64,000 nt of DNA, taken from contig NC_090250.1 in assembly GCF_037325665.1 (NCBI RefSeq), positions 36,918,689 through 36,982,688 of the forward strand, given 5' to 3'. This document shows positions 1 to 11,501 of this stretch, in pieces. Positions within the stretch are counted from its first letter, which is position 1. Each line of letters starts with the position of its first letter. The notes below the pieces were generated by a model that was not told the DNA's origin, made no database searches, and saw only the letters and a program-made list of their open reading frames with translations. A program made the translations under genes and the position numbers. This stretch comes from Littorina saxatilis (taxonomy: Eukaryota; Mollusca; Gastropoda; Littorinimorpha; Littorinidae).

Positions 1-1162
1 GGTTTCCGGTTTGCCAGGGCATGCTTCTGCTTCCGGAACTGGTGACTTCGGTCATGGTTCCACGTGTGACTATTCTGATGCTCCATCAGTGGTCAGCGAG
101 GAGTCGCGGGGCGTGTTTCCGTCGAAGCTCAAATCTGTGCTTGACGTCGCGGCGGAAGTAACGTCTCGTTATTTCCCTGAAGGGGTGGTGGCTGCGGACT
201 CTTCCGCTTCATTCATTCCTTCTGCCATGGCGGACTTCCGGCCGGCACAGGAAGATGTTTCTTCCTTCCGGTTCGCCGAGTCTCCTTCAGTGGCTTACCA
301 ACTTTCGCATTCGCTGGTTCGTCCAGCACATGCGGGGAGTGGTATTTGGCCAGTGCCTGTTCCGTTACTGCTTCCTTTTGGTCCAGTTCCGGAATCAGCT
401 CAGCAGTGGGTGGCTTCAGCTGCTCAAGCCTCTTCCTTCGTGCCTACGGCCAATAGGAAGCTTGGCATGCCCAATCAGAGCCAGAGTTGGCTGGCGTCTT
501 TTGCACTCCCTAGGGCTACCCTTCCGGTTTCCCGGGAATTGCTGCCTCTTCTGACTAAACCGATCAAGCGTGATTAGGTTTTGCCGGTTTCGGAGGCTTC
601 CCTCCTCTCTACTGAGGAGGTTGGACGTCGGCAGATCGAACTGTCCTCCATTGCGGAGACTCTTGTTCGGACTCTGTCTCGGGCATTGACCGATTCGCTG
701 GTTCCTTTCACTCTCAGTGAAGAACAGAATGCGGACGATGTCTCTGCGCTTTTGACCGCATTGGCCAAGGTCAATGAGGAACAATTGCGTCTTTCCTCCT
801 TGCAGTACACCCAAGCGGTACTCTGTAGGAGGGATCTCTTCCTCTCGCAGTCCCAATTCACGGAGCTGGCTACTAGGGAGACCTTGAGAGTCTCCCCGGT
901 CTCAGAGGAGTCTCTCTTCTGTCCGCTGGCACTGGATGCCAGACAGAAGGAGATTCAGTCGAACAAGGACAGTCAGTTCCTTGACTACACTCTGAAGGGG
1001 GTGAAACAGTCTCAGCCTTCTAAGCAGAAGCAGGCTCAGACATCGTCAAACCCCAAGCCAGCTCAGAAGCGGCAGGCTCCGCCGGCCGCTCGTGGTGGGA
1101 AGAAGAGGACGGCATCGGGGAGGGGGCGTGGCGGCTCTGGAAGTAAGCCACACCCCCAATGA
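1..1162 (+). pseudogene. gag-like region of DIRS-A (fossil)
   Basis: This is the first coding region of the DIRS element and is presumed to give a structural, nucleic-acid-binding protein. It resembles the matching region of DIRS-B: both contain YFPEGVV followed by a DFR-AQE stretch, an FRF-ES/FAESP block, and a basic Gly/Arg-rich tail ending in KPHPQ. The 5' part is outside the window. The region is followed at once by an overlapping ATGA junction that opens the next long frame, as in DIRS-B. It is part of a broken element. Confidence 0.7.
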
Positions 1163-1198
1163 AGCGCTCCCGATCTCACCCCCCTCCCGCCCTCCACC

Positions 1199-3097
1199 TT
1201 GGTGATGGCGGGAGGCCCCTCCCGGGCACTTTCTCGTTGGATGTCGGTAGTAGACAGCCAATGGATTGTGGGAGTGGTGAGATCGGGCTTCCGTCTACTC
1301 TGGCGGGAGGAAAAGGCGCCTCTTACCCGAGTGCCGCCGCGGTTCAAGCCCCCCTTCTCGCAGGAAGCACGTTCCGTCTTGCAGTCGGAAATTGCCTCCC
1401 TGGAGCAGAAGGGCGCGGTGGAGAGAGTTCGGGTCCACAGCTCCCTGGGATTTTACGGGCGTCTGTTCGCTGTTCCCAAAGCGTCAGGAGGATGGCGTCC
1501 CGTGTTGGATTTATCTCTCCTCAACACTTTCTTGAGGGAGATAAAATTCAAGATGGAGACGCCAGCCTCTGTCCGAGACTCTCTCCGCCCAGGAGACTGG
1601 GTGACCTCGATCGATCTCACGGACGCATACTTTCACATTCTTATGCATCCGGCCGACCGGAAATGGCTTCGTTTCCGGTGGGGAGATCAGATCTACCAGT
1701 TTCGCGCACTCCCTTTCGGGCTGTCTCTCGCACCATGGATTTTCACCATGGTGGTGAGACAGGTCTGTGCACTGGTGAGGTCCCAGGGTATCCGTCTGCG
1801 GGCTTATCTGGACGACTGGCTCATCATGAACCAGTCCCAGAGCGGCTGTTCGCAGGATACCCTGATGGTTCTTCGAGAATCCAACTCGTTGGGGTTCTCG
1901 ATCAACCGGGCAAAGTCGGAGCTGACCCCGTCACAGACATTCACTTATCTGGGGATGTCTTTCGACACGGTCGCTTGGACTGTCCAGCCTTCTCAGAGAA
2001 GGGTGGACAAGCTCCAAGCTCAGATTCGCTCCACTTTACCTCTCCTGATGGCTTCCATCCGCTCGCTCGCCTCCATCTTGGGGCAGATGGAGTCTATGGC
2101 TCTTCTGGTTTCACTGGGCCGGGTCCACAAACGTCCGCTTCAGTTCGCTCTGAAGCCGTTTGCGGACTCTCCTCTGGTGGACTGGGACGCCCTCATCCCT
2201 TTGCAGGGATGGTTCCAGTCTGCGACCCTTCCGTGGTTGGACACGGAGTGGGTCTGCAGAGGTGTTCCGATCGTCGTGCCCCTCCCCGACCTGGACCTCT
2301 TTACAGATGCGTCCAGGGAGGGTTGGGGGGCACATACAGATCTTCAGACTACTTCCGGTCTGTGGACGACGGAGCAGTCCTTGTGGCACATCAACTTGTT
2401 GGAGCTAGAGGCAGTTGCTCTAGCTCTGGCCGAGTTTCTGCCCTCCCTGTACGCCAAACATGTTCGTCTGTTTACAGACAACATGACAGTGGCGGCGTAC
2501 ATCAACAAGCAGGGAGGCTCGCGGTCCCCGTCTCTCTCGGAGAGGGCTTGCGAGATCCTGGTGTGGTGCTTTCAGCATCATATCACGATCTCGGCCAGGT
2601 ACCTTCCAGGGAGGCTGAACACTCTGGCGGATGCGCTCAGTCGTTCCGGTACAGTGCTTCAGTCGGAGTGGACGATCACTCACGGGGCACTGCTTCGCCT
2701 TTGGGCCCAGGTCCAAAAGCCTCTGGTAGACCTTTTTGCCACAAGGTACTCGAAGAGGCTTCCGGTGTTCGTCTCGCCATTCCCGGACCCTCAGGCATGG
2801 CGAGTGAACGCTCTGGACTTTCCCTGGACGGGTCTGGAGGCGTACGCCTTTCCTCCCTTTCCGTTACTCAGCCGAGTAATCCGGAAAGCGGAGATGGAGG
2901 AGCCGGCCCTTCTTCTTCTGGTCGCTCCTCTGTGGCCGTCGCAGGTCTGGTTTCCAGATCTTCTTCGGCTCGCCCAAGGGCCCCCCATTCCTCTCGCACT
3001 CGTGCGAGGGGAACTAGTGCAGCCCCGAACAGGCATTCCACACGAGGAGCCCAGTCTTCTGAAGCTTCACGTGTGGAAGTTGTTCGGGACTCGCTGA
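1199..3097 (+). pseudogene. reverse transcriptase/RNase H region of DIRS-A (fossil)
   Basis: This frame of about 630 codons carries the RT polymerase signature LRAYLDDWLI (the Y-x-DD box), preceded by the SIDLTDAYFHI and ALPFGLSLAPWIFT blocks. An RNase H-like part follows with FTDASREGWGAH and LLELEAVALAL. The C-terminal block VDLFATRYSKRLPVFVSPFPDP is typical of DIRS and kin. The frame overlaps, in +1 phase, the long frame that begins at the ATGA junction (1159) and leads into the YR. This overlap is a known DIRS layout. Confidence 0.85.
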
Positions 3098-5016
3098 AGC
3101 GCTCTGGGGCGTCGTCTTTGACTCTGGACTTGGTGGCTCGCTCGCATAGAGCATCCACCTCTTCAGTTTATGCTTCCCACTGGAAGGCATGGACTGCCTG
3201 GTGTTCAGCTAGAGGGGTGAGTTCGGTGGCTCCGCGCTCTATTCAGGTCGCTAACCACCTCTCTTTCATGTCTTCACAGGGCGCCTCAGTCTCCTCGTTG
3301 AGGGTCCGGCGCTCCGCTATCTCGGCGACTCTTAAGCAGATTGGTCGTTCTGTTCGAGTCGGGGGCGTTATAGCTGCAGTCATTAAAGGGGCTGCTCTTA
3401 AGGAAGCTAAAGCTCGTTTGCCCGCTCCCAAGTGGGACTTGTTTTTAAGGGCAGACCGGGTAGGCAAAATGAGTTATTTTTGGTCTCATACACCTTTTTG
3501 GGGTTGTTGCATTTTTCACACCTTTGAACATCCTGGAATGCATTCAATAATCTGCTTTTGTCATTTTAGACATGTATTCATGTAAATAAAACCATTTTCA
3601 AACCGATGTTTTGTTGTTTTTGTCTGTGTTTTATCAAAAAAATCGAAAAAATGGTCAACTTTGGATACTCCGTACTGGTAAATGTGCGCACATGACATGA
3701 CCCTTCGCTGTTCGAACTGTGTGGAAATTTCCGTTCTTCAAGATGACGTCATCACCGTTGGGGAATTTCCGTTGACATAGGCAGAAAGAGAGAGAATCCG
3801 TTCCAACCGAAACCCCGGAATTAATATATGCAAATATATGTAGGTCAAAGGCATTTGGCGCAAGCGCAGTAGACAACTTATCAGTCCCCCGGTGTCAACA
3901 AATCCATGACGTTTTCACCGATTCAGCAGCATTTTTCAAAGTTTTGAGCTGCGGAGAACAACCCTAACATTGGAAATGTTCGGCATAGTGGCTAGAAATA
4001 TCAGAGAAAGATGAACCAGCAGCAGCGAACAGTAGAAGGAAGTAACAACACTCCGAAATGAACCAACATGATCGTATTTGAGCAGACGACATTCTAAGAT
4101 TCTTGACTCGACGAGGTGGGTTTTGCTTCTTTCTCTTTTCGATCTTGTTTGTTTGACAACGTGATTTATTGCACATCGTTATGTTGTTGTTGTTGTAAGA
4201 ATGTGTTAGGGTTTGCAGGTAAATGATAAACAGTTTGTGTCTGAAGTATTTTGCGGGTTTCTTGATCCAATTTACTGACCATGCCGCCGCCGCACAACCC
4301 CCCCCCCCCCCCTCCCTCCCTCGATCATCTCTGTGATATCGTCTTCACAACCCCTATTTTATTGTTCTTCGCTGGCCAGTCCTTGAGAGCTTACTATGGT
4401 GTAACATGTCATCAGTATTCTTTGTCTGGGGTCAAACTGAGAAGCAGCATCTGAGCGATGTACGACTGACACAGTTTCTGTTTCTGGTCATTGACCATAG
4501 GAAAATAAGTACCCTACTAGAGAGCGTTCTCTAATTCTAAAGGATTGGTTTACACCAGCATGGCTGACCAACCTATCATTGACAGCAATATTGTTGTCAA
4601 ATCTTTTCCATTAACTAAGGAATAAAAAAAATAGATCCAATTTACTTCACCAAAGAAAAAAAAAGAGTTAAACTAAAGGACTGGGGATGCAACTCATGAA
4701 TCAAAAGCATAAAGATCACCTGCAAACAGTGCTAGGTTTAGGAAATCTGAAAATGTATACACACACACAGAACACACACACACAGAACACACACACACAC
4801 ACAAAACAGACAACAGACAAGAAACAAGCAAATACATAGCAAGTGTGATGAAATAAATTAATTTTAAAAGAAAAATATGAAAAGAAAGAAAGAAAGAAAG
4901 AAAATAATTCAGCTAGTTTCAGTATTAGTTCCTGTGTGTATGTGATTGTGTGGTTACTCAAATCCCATAGTAAACTTGACATGTACATTTTGTGATAGGG
5001 GCCAATTAATGAATGT

Positions 5017-5054
<38 letters not shown>

Positions 5055-5377
5055 CGTCAACCGACATATGTGGGTACGAGCCGCTGAGGTGGTTGTAAGA
5101 AAACCCGCCTGGTTCAGTGGTTGGGGGCTGATTGGGATTTCTGATTTACCAGCCTAGCCAAAAAGTTGAGGTACACCCCATGTAACATGGTCATTTGCAA
5201 AATAAAGTACAAGCACTTGTTGACGTTTATATTGAGTCTTAAAATTTGCAGCTTATTACAAACAAAAACCATGGACAGTTGTATCAAATATTAAATCAGT
5301 GTTTGTGTATTTATTATAGGTTGGAGCAAGGGGAGAGCCAGTCCTCCTGTGGTGGCAGCGAGGAGAAAGATTGACCT

Positions 5378-5695
5378 GATGGAAAAGTTTGCTAAACCGG
5401 AACTACCCTCTTCCACAGCAGAAACATCAGCTTTGCCATCTTCTGACCAACCATAAGAAGATACAGATACTTTGCCATCTTCTGACCCATCACAAGCAGA
5501 TATGGATACTGGTACTGTGCAACGTCACTCCGCTGACATGTGTTGGGCTTTTGTCAACATTGATCAGCTCAATCTATTGCTGAAAGGTTTATATCCTGTA
5601 CTGAATGCTTGTCTGATAGCAGTCTGATTATGAAAGAAGGTGATGCATCAGCCCAAGGATTTGCACAGGCCCTGCATCTGGAGTGCATATGAGTG
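5378..5695 (+). pseudogene. possible transposase remnant in the TTAA element
   Basis: Reading the plus strand in pieces gives LMEKFAKPELPSSTAE, then ADMCWAFVNIDQLNLLLKG. After a shift of frame comes CTECLSDSSLIMKEGDASAQGF and then ALHLEC. The layout (an F-V-N-I-x-x-L-N-x-L-L-K block followed by a C-x-x-C pair and a later Cys) is the pattern I recall at the start of Mutator-like/Kolobok-type transposases of marine invertebrates. At least one in-frame stop and one frameshift are present, so it is dead. Family assignment needs a profile search. Confidence 0.35.
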
Positions 5696-5854
5696 TCCAT
5701 TCAAGTCTGCAGTTGTTTACTCTTCTCCCGGTGTTTGCAACGCTTCGGGTGGTAAAGTTGCATTTTAAATAATCCGCGTATGACCAAGTTGGTACATGGA
5801 AAGGGACATTCAGCTTTACAGAAATTTGCTGCAGTGTTAGGATTGAGCACAGAA

Positions 5855-7165
5855 ATACTGTAATTAAAATGTTGCAACTTTTGAATGGCTTGATAGCTTA
5901 GTTCCATTTGTGTATATATAATTATGTAATGTTGTTGATGATTTGTGAAGCATCATTTCTATGCAATGGAATAAGAAATCAGTGCATCCGTTGGGTTTTT
6001 ATGAGTCTGACAGTTTGGTTCTGATCAATATTTTCATATCAGCACAAACACAGATAATTGACTTTTTTAATGTTTTCATATAATTTTTTTTTAAATAAAA
6101 AAAATCTGATAATTTGATTATCAAATCATTTCCCCTTCATAGTTAAAGTGTTATTCTGGTTAAAAAAAAAAAAAACCCCATTAATTCAAGCTCTACTGTG
6201 GTACTAGTTTACCGGGGTACTAGTGAGACTCTTTTACATGCTGTTTTCTCTACATGTAATTTGAGACAAAATGTGGTAATTAAAATGTTGTAACTTTTGA
6301 ATGGCAAGATGGATTTGTTCCAATTTTGTATATGTTGTTTATGATTTGTGAAGCACCATTTCTGTGCATGGAATAAGAATACAGTGGATTCCTTGTGTTT
6401 TTATGAGTCCGACAGTTTCGTTTTGATTCATATCTGCACTAACATAGATGAGTTTTCAAATGATTTTTTAAAAAAAGTCTGGATAATTTGATCGTCAAAT
6501 CATTTCCCCATCATAGTAAAGTGGTTATTCTTATAAAAACATATCAATTCAGGCTGCACGGTGCTACTAGTTTGAGGTACTGGTTGGAATCTTTCAAATG
6601 CTGTTTTCTCTGAATGTAATTTTCAGACAAACATCTGTAATTAAAATGTTGCAACTTTTGAATGGCTTGATGGATTTGTTTCATTTTTGTTTATGTTGTT
6701 TATGATTTGTAAAGCGTCAGTTTTGTGTATGGAATAAGAGTTAAGTGCATTGGTTGGGTTTTTATGAGTCTGACAGTTTGGTTCTGATTCATGTTTTCAT
6801 ATCGGTACAAACAAAGATGGCTGTTTTCATATGATGTATATAAAAAAAATCCTGATAATTTGATTGTCAAATCCTTTTCCCTACATAGTAAAGTGGTCAT
6901 TCTGATAAAAACATATGAATTCAGGGTGCACTGTGCTACTGGTTTTTTTATGTACTGGTTCAAATCTTTAAAATGCTGTTTTCTCTGAATGTAATTTTCA
7001 GACAAAACGCTACAATTAAAATGTTGCAACTTTTGAAAGGCTTGATGGATTTGTTCAGTTTTTGTATATGTTGTTTATGAGTTGTACAGCATCAGTTCTG
7101 TGTATGGAATAAGAGTTCAGTGCATTGGTTGGGTTTTTATGAGTCTGACAGTTAGGATTTCATGT
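5855..7165. repeat. tandem repeat, ~370-bp unit, about 3.7 copies
   Basis: The phrase AAAATGTTGCAACTTTTGAA recurs near 5865, 6283, 6644 and 7018, which is a spacing of roughly 360-417 bp. Each time it is followed by a TGTATATGTTGTTTATGATT block, then GTTTTTATGAGTCTGACAGTT, then a TTTGATTGTCAAATC block. The array is internal to the TTAA-flanked transposon, as is common in subterminal regions of non-autonomous elements. Confidence 0.8.
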
Positions 7166-7552
7166 ATTTTTCTTATCAAAACTGAACCGGTAACTGAAAA
7201 TGCTAAATTAAAATAATATATTGCTTAGAAATGCTTTTCGATACACAGAATTATTAAACACACACATATTGCTGCAAAGAAGAAAAATTGGATCAAAACA
7301 TGCACTGGTTCACAAACTGCAACATTTTAAAAAAAGCACATTTTATAACGTTTTTCTCACATTTTGGTGAATAAAACCCCCAAAAATTGCTTTTCACTCA
7401 AAATTTAAAATGGTTTCCCTTAATTAGGTTATTCTGCTTGCAAAAATCAAACAAGCAGCAAGCTGTTTCCAAAATAAAAAAAAAAAGTGCTTGCCTACCC
7501 TGTCCCCCCTTAATCCTGGAATTCCTTCGTTCTGCGGATTTTGAGCCTTTAA

Positions 7553-8062
7553 CTCTTACCAGTTCGGGGGTTTTAGGGCATATTTTACAGTGCTGTTGGT
7601 GCCTACTTGCCGAGTGGCTATCTGGGGTCATATTCTAAATGAAATATAAAAAGTTATATATCAAATGAAAGGAAAATGAATAAGCTTTTCATATTTGCAA
7701 AGAGAATTGTGCTATCTTTAAAGGTAAAAATTGTATGGGGGTGACAACATGATTTTTGTTGAAATTTGTACGCCCATTTTTTGGAACACGTGACAAACAC
7801 AAAGAAGAAATTTTTTTTGTGTTCAGTTTATTTTAGATATGCTGCTAACTAGTCTGTTTGGGCATTCATTTTACATAACATAGCAAAGTTTTATAGAGTT
7901 TTGCTGATAAACAAAAAAGTTATTGTCACCTGAATACCCCCACCCAAATTTCAAAGTTGGACGTTTCATGCCTAAGGCCCCCCCCCAAAAAATATTCTGT
8001 TTACGGTATCCTGACTGACCCTATTTTTTCGCGCGACCCTAGACTTTTGTTTGGCATTTGGT

Positions 8063-8093
<31 letters not shown>

Positions 8094-8507
8094 AAAAAAA
8101 AATTTGAAAAAAAAAAATTTGAAAAAAAAAATTGACAAAAAAAAAGAAAAAAAAGGGGGCTTTGTTTTTTGGCAAAATAACTTAAAAATATGTTTTGGGG
8201 AAATAACAAAAAATTTTAAAAAAGTCCCGACCTACCGACCCTATTTTTTTGGCCTATATTACCGTTAACAGACTTTTTTTTTTTTTTTGGCCTAATAATG
8301 CATTTCTATAACTAACTTATAACAAAAACCCAGCTTGTTTCAGTCATAAAGTGTGTCTTAAATATGAGTTTATCCACTGTCCGACCCATCCAATGTAAAA
8401 AAAAAAAAACAAAAAAAAATTATAATTAGATAATTGGTCAGTGGAAAACTACAGGGGGGGCATCGTAAGCTTGCTTACGATGGGCAAGGGAGCGAACTGG
8501 TAAGAGG
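7553..8507. mobile_element. TAA-flanked DNA transposon/MITE inside DIRS-A
   Basis: The element has terminal inverted repeats CTCTTACCAGTTCG and CGAACTGGTAAGAG. TAA lies on each side (7550-7552 and 8508-8510), consistent with a 3-bp target duplication of the PIF/Harbinger kind, though superfamily is not certain. It carries no coding sequence I can recognise. It holds a nested AT-rich palindromic element at 7975-8293. The flanking DIRS recombinase region resumes on both sides. Confidence 0.65.
7975..8293. mobile_element. palindromic AGGCC-ended MITE nested in the TAA element
   Basis: The left end reads AGGCC then (A)n and TCTGTTTACGGTA. The right end reads TACCGTTAACAGA then (T)n and GGCCT. 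Internal words GACCCTATTTTTTCGCGCGA and CCGACCCTATTTTTT recur. A second copy of the family lies at 36074-36303. Long poly-A runs fill the centre. Confidence 0.6.
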
Positions 8508-8510
8508 TAA

Positions 8511-9188
8511 GCGAGGCCAGTCTGTTCAATGTCACTCGCAAAGCGCTGTTTCTTCTTTTGTTGGCAACGGCCCAACGGGGTAGCGAGGTCCACGCCCTGT
8601 CGGGTCAGCCTGGGGATATCTCCTTTGAGCCGGACGGTTCCGCATCTTTGCGTTTCCGGCCTGATTTCCTGGCCAAGAATCAGTCTCCGGGGCAGGCCTC
8701 TCCGCTGGTTAGAGTTAAGGCTCTGACCAGCGCGTTGGCCCCGGATGACCCCGATTCGGTCAATTGCCCTGTGAGGGCACTTCGTCTGTACTTAGCCCGG
8801 ACTCAGCCGATTCGGTCTAGTTCTCAGAAGTTGTTGTTTATCTCTCTCCTTACTAGGCGCGAGAAAGATTTGTCGAAGGTAACGTTGGCCCGGTGGGTGT
8901 CCTCGCTCATCAAGCAGGCTTATGAGTGGAGTCGCACAAAGAGGGGGGGGGGGGGTTATGCCCTCCTTGCCACTTGACTCGGCCCGAGCCCATGAAACGA
9001 GGGCGTGGGCATCCTCTCTGGCAGTTCTGCGCTCCAGACGTCTAGAGGAGGTGCTGACAACTGCGTATTGGCGTTCCGAAGATGTTTTTATAAACTTTTA
9101 TCTTCGGGACGTCACAGCTCTTCGACAGGATGGCTCCAGAGGCCTTCCAGCGCTCATAGCAGCAGGCCAGTTCCTGTCCAGAACTTGA
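8511..9188 (+). pseudogene. tyrosine recombinase C-terminal segment of DIRS-A (fossil)
   Basis: This segment carries the YR catalytic neighbourhoods. An RGSEVHAL block (first Arg) is followed by HETRAWASSLAVL (the H-x-x-R box), then VFINFYLRDVT with the candidate nucleophilic Tyr. These align by eye with the same boxes in DIRS-B. The earlier YR segments lie at about 3098-3448 and 7514-7552, separated from this one by the two inserted transposons. The copy is broken. Confidence 0.75.
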
Positions 9189-9237
9189 TGGTGAGTTTTG
9201 ATTCATTTCTAGCCCACCGCCTTGTTGATGTTATCTG

Positions 9238-9326
9238 CTAATGTGATTCGGAGTAAGAATATGTTATTTAATGGAAAATTTCCTGGATAAATTTTCATTT
9301 AATTAATATACTTACCCGAATCACAT
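9238..9326. repeat. internal complementary region of DIRS-A
   Basis: The second half (ending TACTTACCCGAATCACAT) is the reverse complement of the right end at 10658-10718. The first half (AATGTGATTCGGAGTAAG onward) should be complementary to the left end, which is outside the window. An ICR just after the YR is diagnostic of DIRS1-like elements. Confidence 0.8.
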
Positions 9327-9327
9327 A

Positions 9328-10417
9328 CAGTAAAACCTGTCTCTAACGGACACCCTTGGGGAATGGTAATAGTGTCCCTATTAGACAGGTGTCCCTTCTT
9401 CACAGGTGGAGGGGCCAGGGCAATATTTTACAAAGAGCACGTAAAATGAACAAGACACTTTTTGTCAGTCCTGTAGTATGTATTTATTGGATTGAACATG
9501 AGACTCACTGAAAATGTGAGTAAACAAATGATACATGTAGCAAACAACAACAACATCCCCCCACCCCCACATGCCCCCCCCCACCCCCCACCCCCCCCCC
9601 CCCCCCCCCCCACCTAACCCGTTCCCTACACACACTGTGCATCAAACTTACGCAAGTCGGACGTCACAAAGCTAAAAATAGCTGACTCTTCATCAGTCAT
9701 TCAACGGGAAATTCCGCAGTGTGTCTCGACCAAATTGGGTCAGCTCTTGTTTCATTCAGTTTTTCTAGTCTCAGCATAAATGCATGGAACAAAAATTTAG
9801 CTGTGTTAACTATTGTTTCCTTCGAACGATTGCTTACAAAGAGAGAGAGATCATCACGTCTTCTTTTTCCGATTTGATCCTCGCGATCTGTGTTTTACCA
9901 CATCCCATCTCCTTCGCCACATCTTGGCATGATTGGCCGCTATCTAGTTTTTTCAAGGCAGCGACACGCTGCTCTAAAGTCAACGCTTTTCTTTTTCCTG
10001 CTGGAGATTCCATTTTCAAACACAGTAGTCTACTGTTGCTTTTGATTGTGACTGTATCCACAATGCGGAAAAGCGAAAGTGAGTGAGCGAAAGTGGGTCT
10101 CCATCTAAACAAGCCACTGATTGGTCAGAAAAGGGACAGGACAACCAATCAACAACCATTTGTACTACGGCTACGGCTGCCGAGCACTGTCTGCATAACA
10201 GTCGAGTTTTCGAAGTTGCGTTTTTATGTACGTTGTGTCCGTTTGTGACAGTGTTTACACTTCCTACGGTCCGAAAAATCGTGTCCGCGTCCGTAAGTGG
10301 CAGGTGTCCGCCCGTTAAAGGTTAGTTATTGTTGAAATCGTGTTCGTGCCATGATAAACTGTCCGTATGTAGCAGGTGGCCGTTACAACAAGGGTCCGCT
10401 AGACTCAGGTTTTACTG
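9328..10417. mobile_element. pogo/Tigger-like element with N-terminal transposase fragment, inside DIRS-A
   Basis: The ends are inverted repeats beginning CAGTAAAACCTG, bounded by TA on each side (9326-9327 and 10418-10419). Both the CAGT start and the TA target fit the pogo/Tigger branch of Tc1-mariner. The interior holds (C)n tracts and, on the minus strand, a CENP-B-type DNA-binding domain but no DDE catalytic domain, so the copy is non-autonomous. It is 1090 bp long and lies between the DIRS-A ICR and its terminal repeat. Confidence 0.8.
9834..10013 (-). pseudogene. pogo-type transposase N-terminal fragment (CENP-B HTH)
   Basis: From an ATG at 10013 the minus strand reads MESPAGKRKALTLEQRVAAL. 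It continues through LKKLDSGQSCQDVAKEMGCG and TQIARIKSEKEDVM. This is the CENP-B/pogo N-terminal helix-turn-helix, with the usual KRK-LTL-Q-V start, the G-S/D-VA-E turn and T-I/Q-I recognition helix. In intact elements it binds the terminal repeats. Here the frame ends after about 60 residues and nothing downstream encodes a DDE domain. It is most likely a deletion derivative of a full transposon. Confidence 0.7.
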
Positions 10418-10419
10418 TA

Positions 10420-10718
10420 CTGTATTCCCTCCCACCTGCCCCGCTTATGGTTTTAAGATTTTTTAAAGCCGTATGAGAATAGGCACGTGTTCCTAGAGGA
10501 AGTGACGTGGCACACACCCGTATGGGAGGTAACTCCCAGTGTGCTGGCCCATTACCAAAGCTACTTTCACTTTCGTTTTGGTGATGGGGTTGCTTCCCTT
10601 TAAATTCTTTAGCCGGGTAAGCGTTTTTCAGTGATAAGCATCTCAGGTGACTCAATGCTAATGTGATTCGGGTAAGTATATTAATTAAATGAAAATTTAT
10701 CCAGGAAATTTTCCATTC
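10420..10718. repeat. right terminal part of DIRS-A
   Basis: The stretch resumes after the pogo-like insertion and runs to the inverted-repeat tip ATGTGATTCGGGTAAGTATA, ending near TTTTCCATT. It matches the layout of the 3' end of DIRS-B. The next 780 bases up to the PCM1 exon show no gene and are intronic by inference. Confidence 0.7.
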
Positions 10719-11174
10719 AAGATGTAAAATCGATCTCTGCTCCCACTTCCTTGTTGGTATTTTATGAGAGGTATTATCCCTACAAAATGTATGGTAAACA
10801 CTCTGTGTTAGACCTGATGTGACTGTCTGCTGGTGTGACAGAGTGACCTATTAGCCTGTTCTAGATGATCGAACGTGTAGCGAAGACCTGTACGTGTACG
10901 TGTAGATACTGCGTCACCCGTGACTCACTTTTTTCTCCAATGTTCCAAATGCATACGTTGTTTTGCTCCCACCAAGACTGCAGATCTTGGCAAACGGGTG
11001 ACGTAAAACCTAGATTTGATGACTCTACACGTAAGCGTTCCCGTACACGTCCTGAAAAGTGCTGATCTAGATCTTGCTATTTCTGTCAGAGGCAGATGAA
11101 GATTATTCACAGAAAAATTACTGTGATTATGAGTTCAGGCTTTGCATCGTCTTTCTCAAAAAGCCGACTTGAAG

Positions 11175-11467
11175 CAGGCATGGGAATTGTCCGCCGAAAG
11201 GCAAATTTCCGCCGAAATATTTTGTTGTTCCGCCGAAAAAGCAAAAGTGTCCGCCGAAAAAATAAATGGGGGAGGCAAAAATGGTTCTGAAAACTGAATT
11301 TAATGGCAAACTTGGAGCTCAGATGACACCAAATTGCACTATTTGGGTTCTTTGGAGAAAACAAATTCGCCCCCGGACCCCCCTAAAGACTAGGCTGTTC
11401 GCGCCGACGATTTTGATATTATTTACAAATGTTCAGCTTTTTTAAGTTTTTTCAATTCCCATGCCTG
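11175..11467. mobile_element. MITE, CAGGCATGGGAATTG family, 293 bp
   Basis: The inverted repeats CAGGCATGGGAATTG and CAATTCCCATGCCTG are perfect over 15 bp. TTGAAG lies directly on both sides (11169-11174 and 11468-11473), a 6-bp target duplication. The inner sequence repeats CCGCCGAAA words. A longer relative occupies 16520-18532. A 6-bp duplication could fit a hAT6 or IS3EU type, but the superfamily is open. Confidence 0.8.
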
Positions 11468-11501
11468 TTGAAGTCAAGGTGATGTGATTGTGTGTGTTCA
11501 G

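Larger units (their letters stand above)
3449..7509. mobile_element. TTAA-flanked DNA transposon (piggyBac- or Kolobok-type), degenerate, inside DIRS-A
   Basis: The element is 4061 bp and is bounded by TTAA on both sides (3445-3448 and 7510-7513), an evident target-site duplication. Its ends form imperfect inverted repeats of about 20 bp: GGGCAGACCGGGTAGGCAAA at the left, and the reverse complement of the right end reads GGGGGGACAGGGTAGGCAAG. Both flanks resume the DIRS recombinase region. Inside are a possible transposase remnant (5378-5690), about four tandem copies of a 370-bp unit (5855-7160), and (CA)n/(GT)n tracts. TTAA targets are used by the piggyBac and Kolobok superfamilies; the remnant looks more Kolobok-like, but that is tentative. 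Confidence 0.75.
1..10718 (+). mobile_element. DIRS-type retroelement DIRS-A, old and broken, left end outside window
   Basis: DIRS elements are LTR-retrotransposon kin that use a tyrosine recombinase (YR) instead of an integrase and carry inverted terminal repeats plus an internal complementary region (ICR). Seen here, in order: a gag-like region, reverse transcriptase/RNase H, YR segments, an ICR at 9238-9326, and a right terminal repeat ending near 10718. The left terminal repeat lies before base 1. The copy is broken: three DNA transposons interrupt it (3449-7509, 7553-8507, 9328-10417), and there are about one or two further breaks. The three independent insertions suggest it is old. Its terminal sequence (ATGTGATTCGGGTAAG) differs from that of DIRS-B, so the two are separate families. 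Confidence 0.85.
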
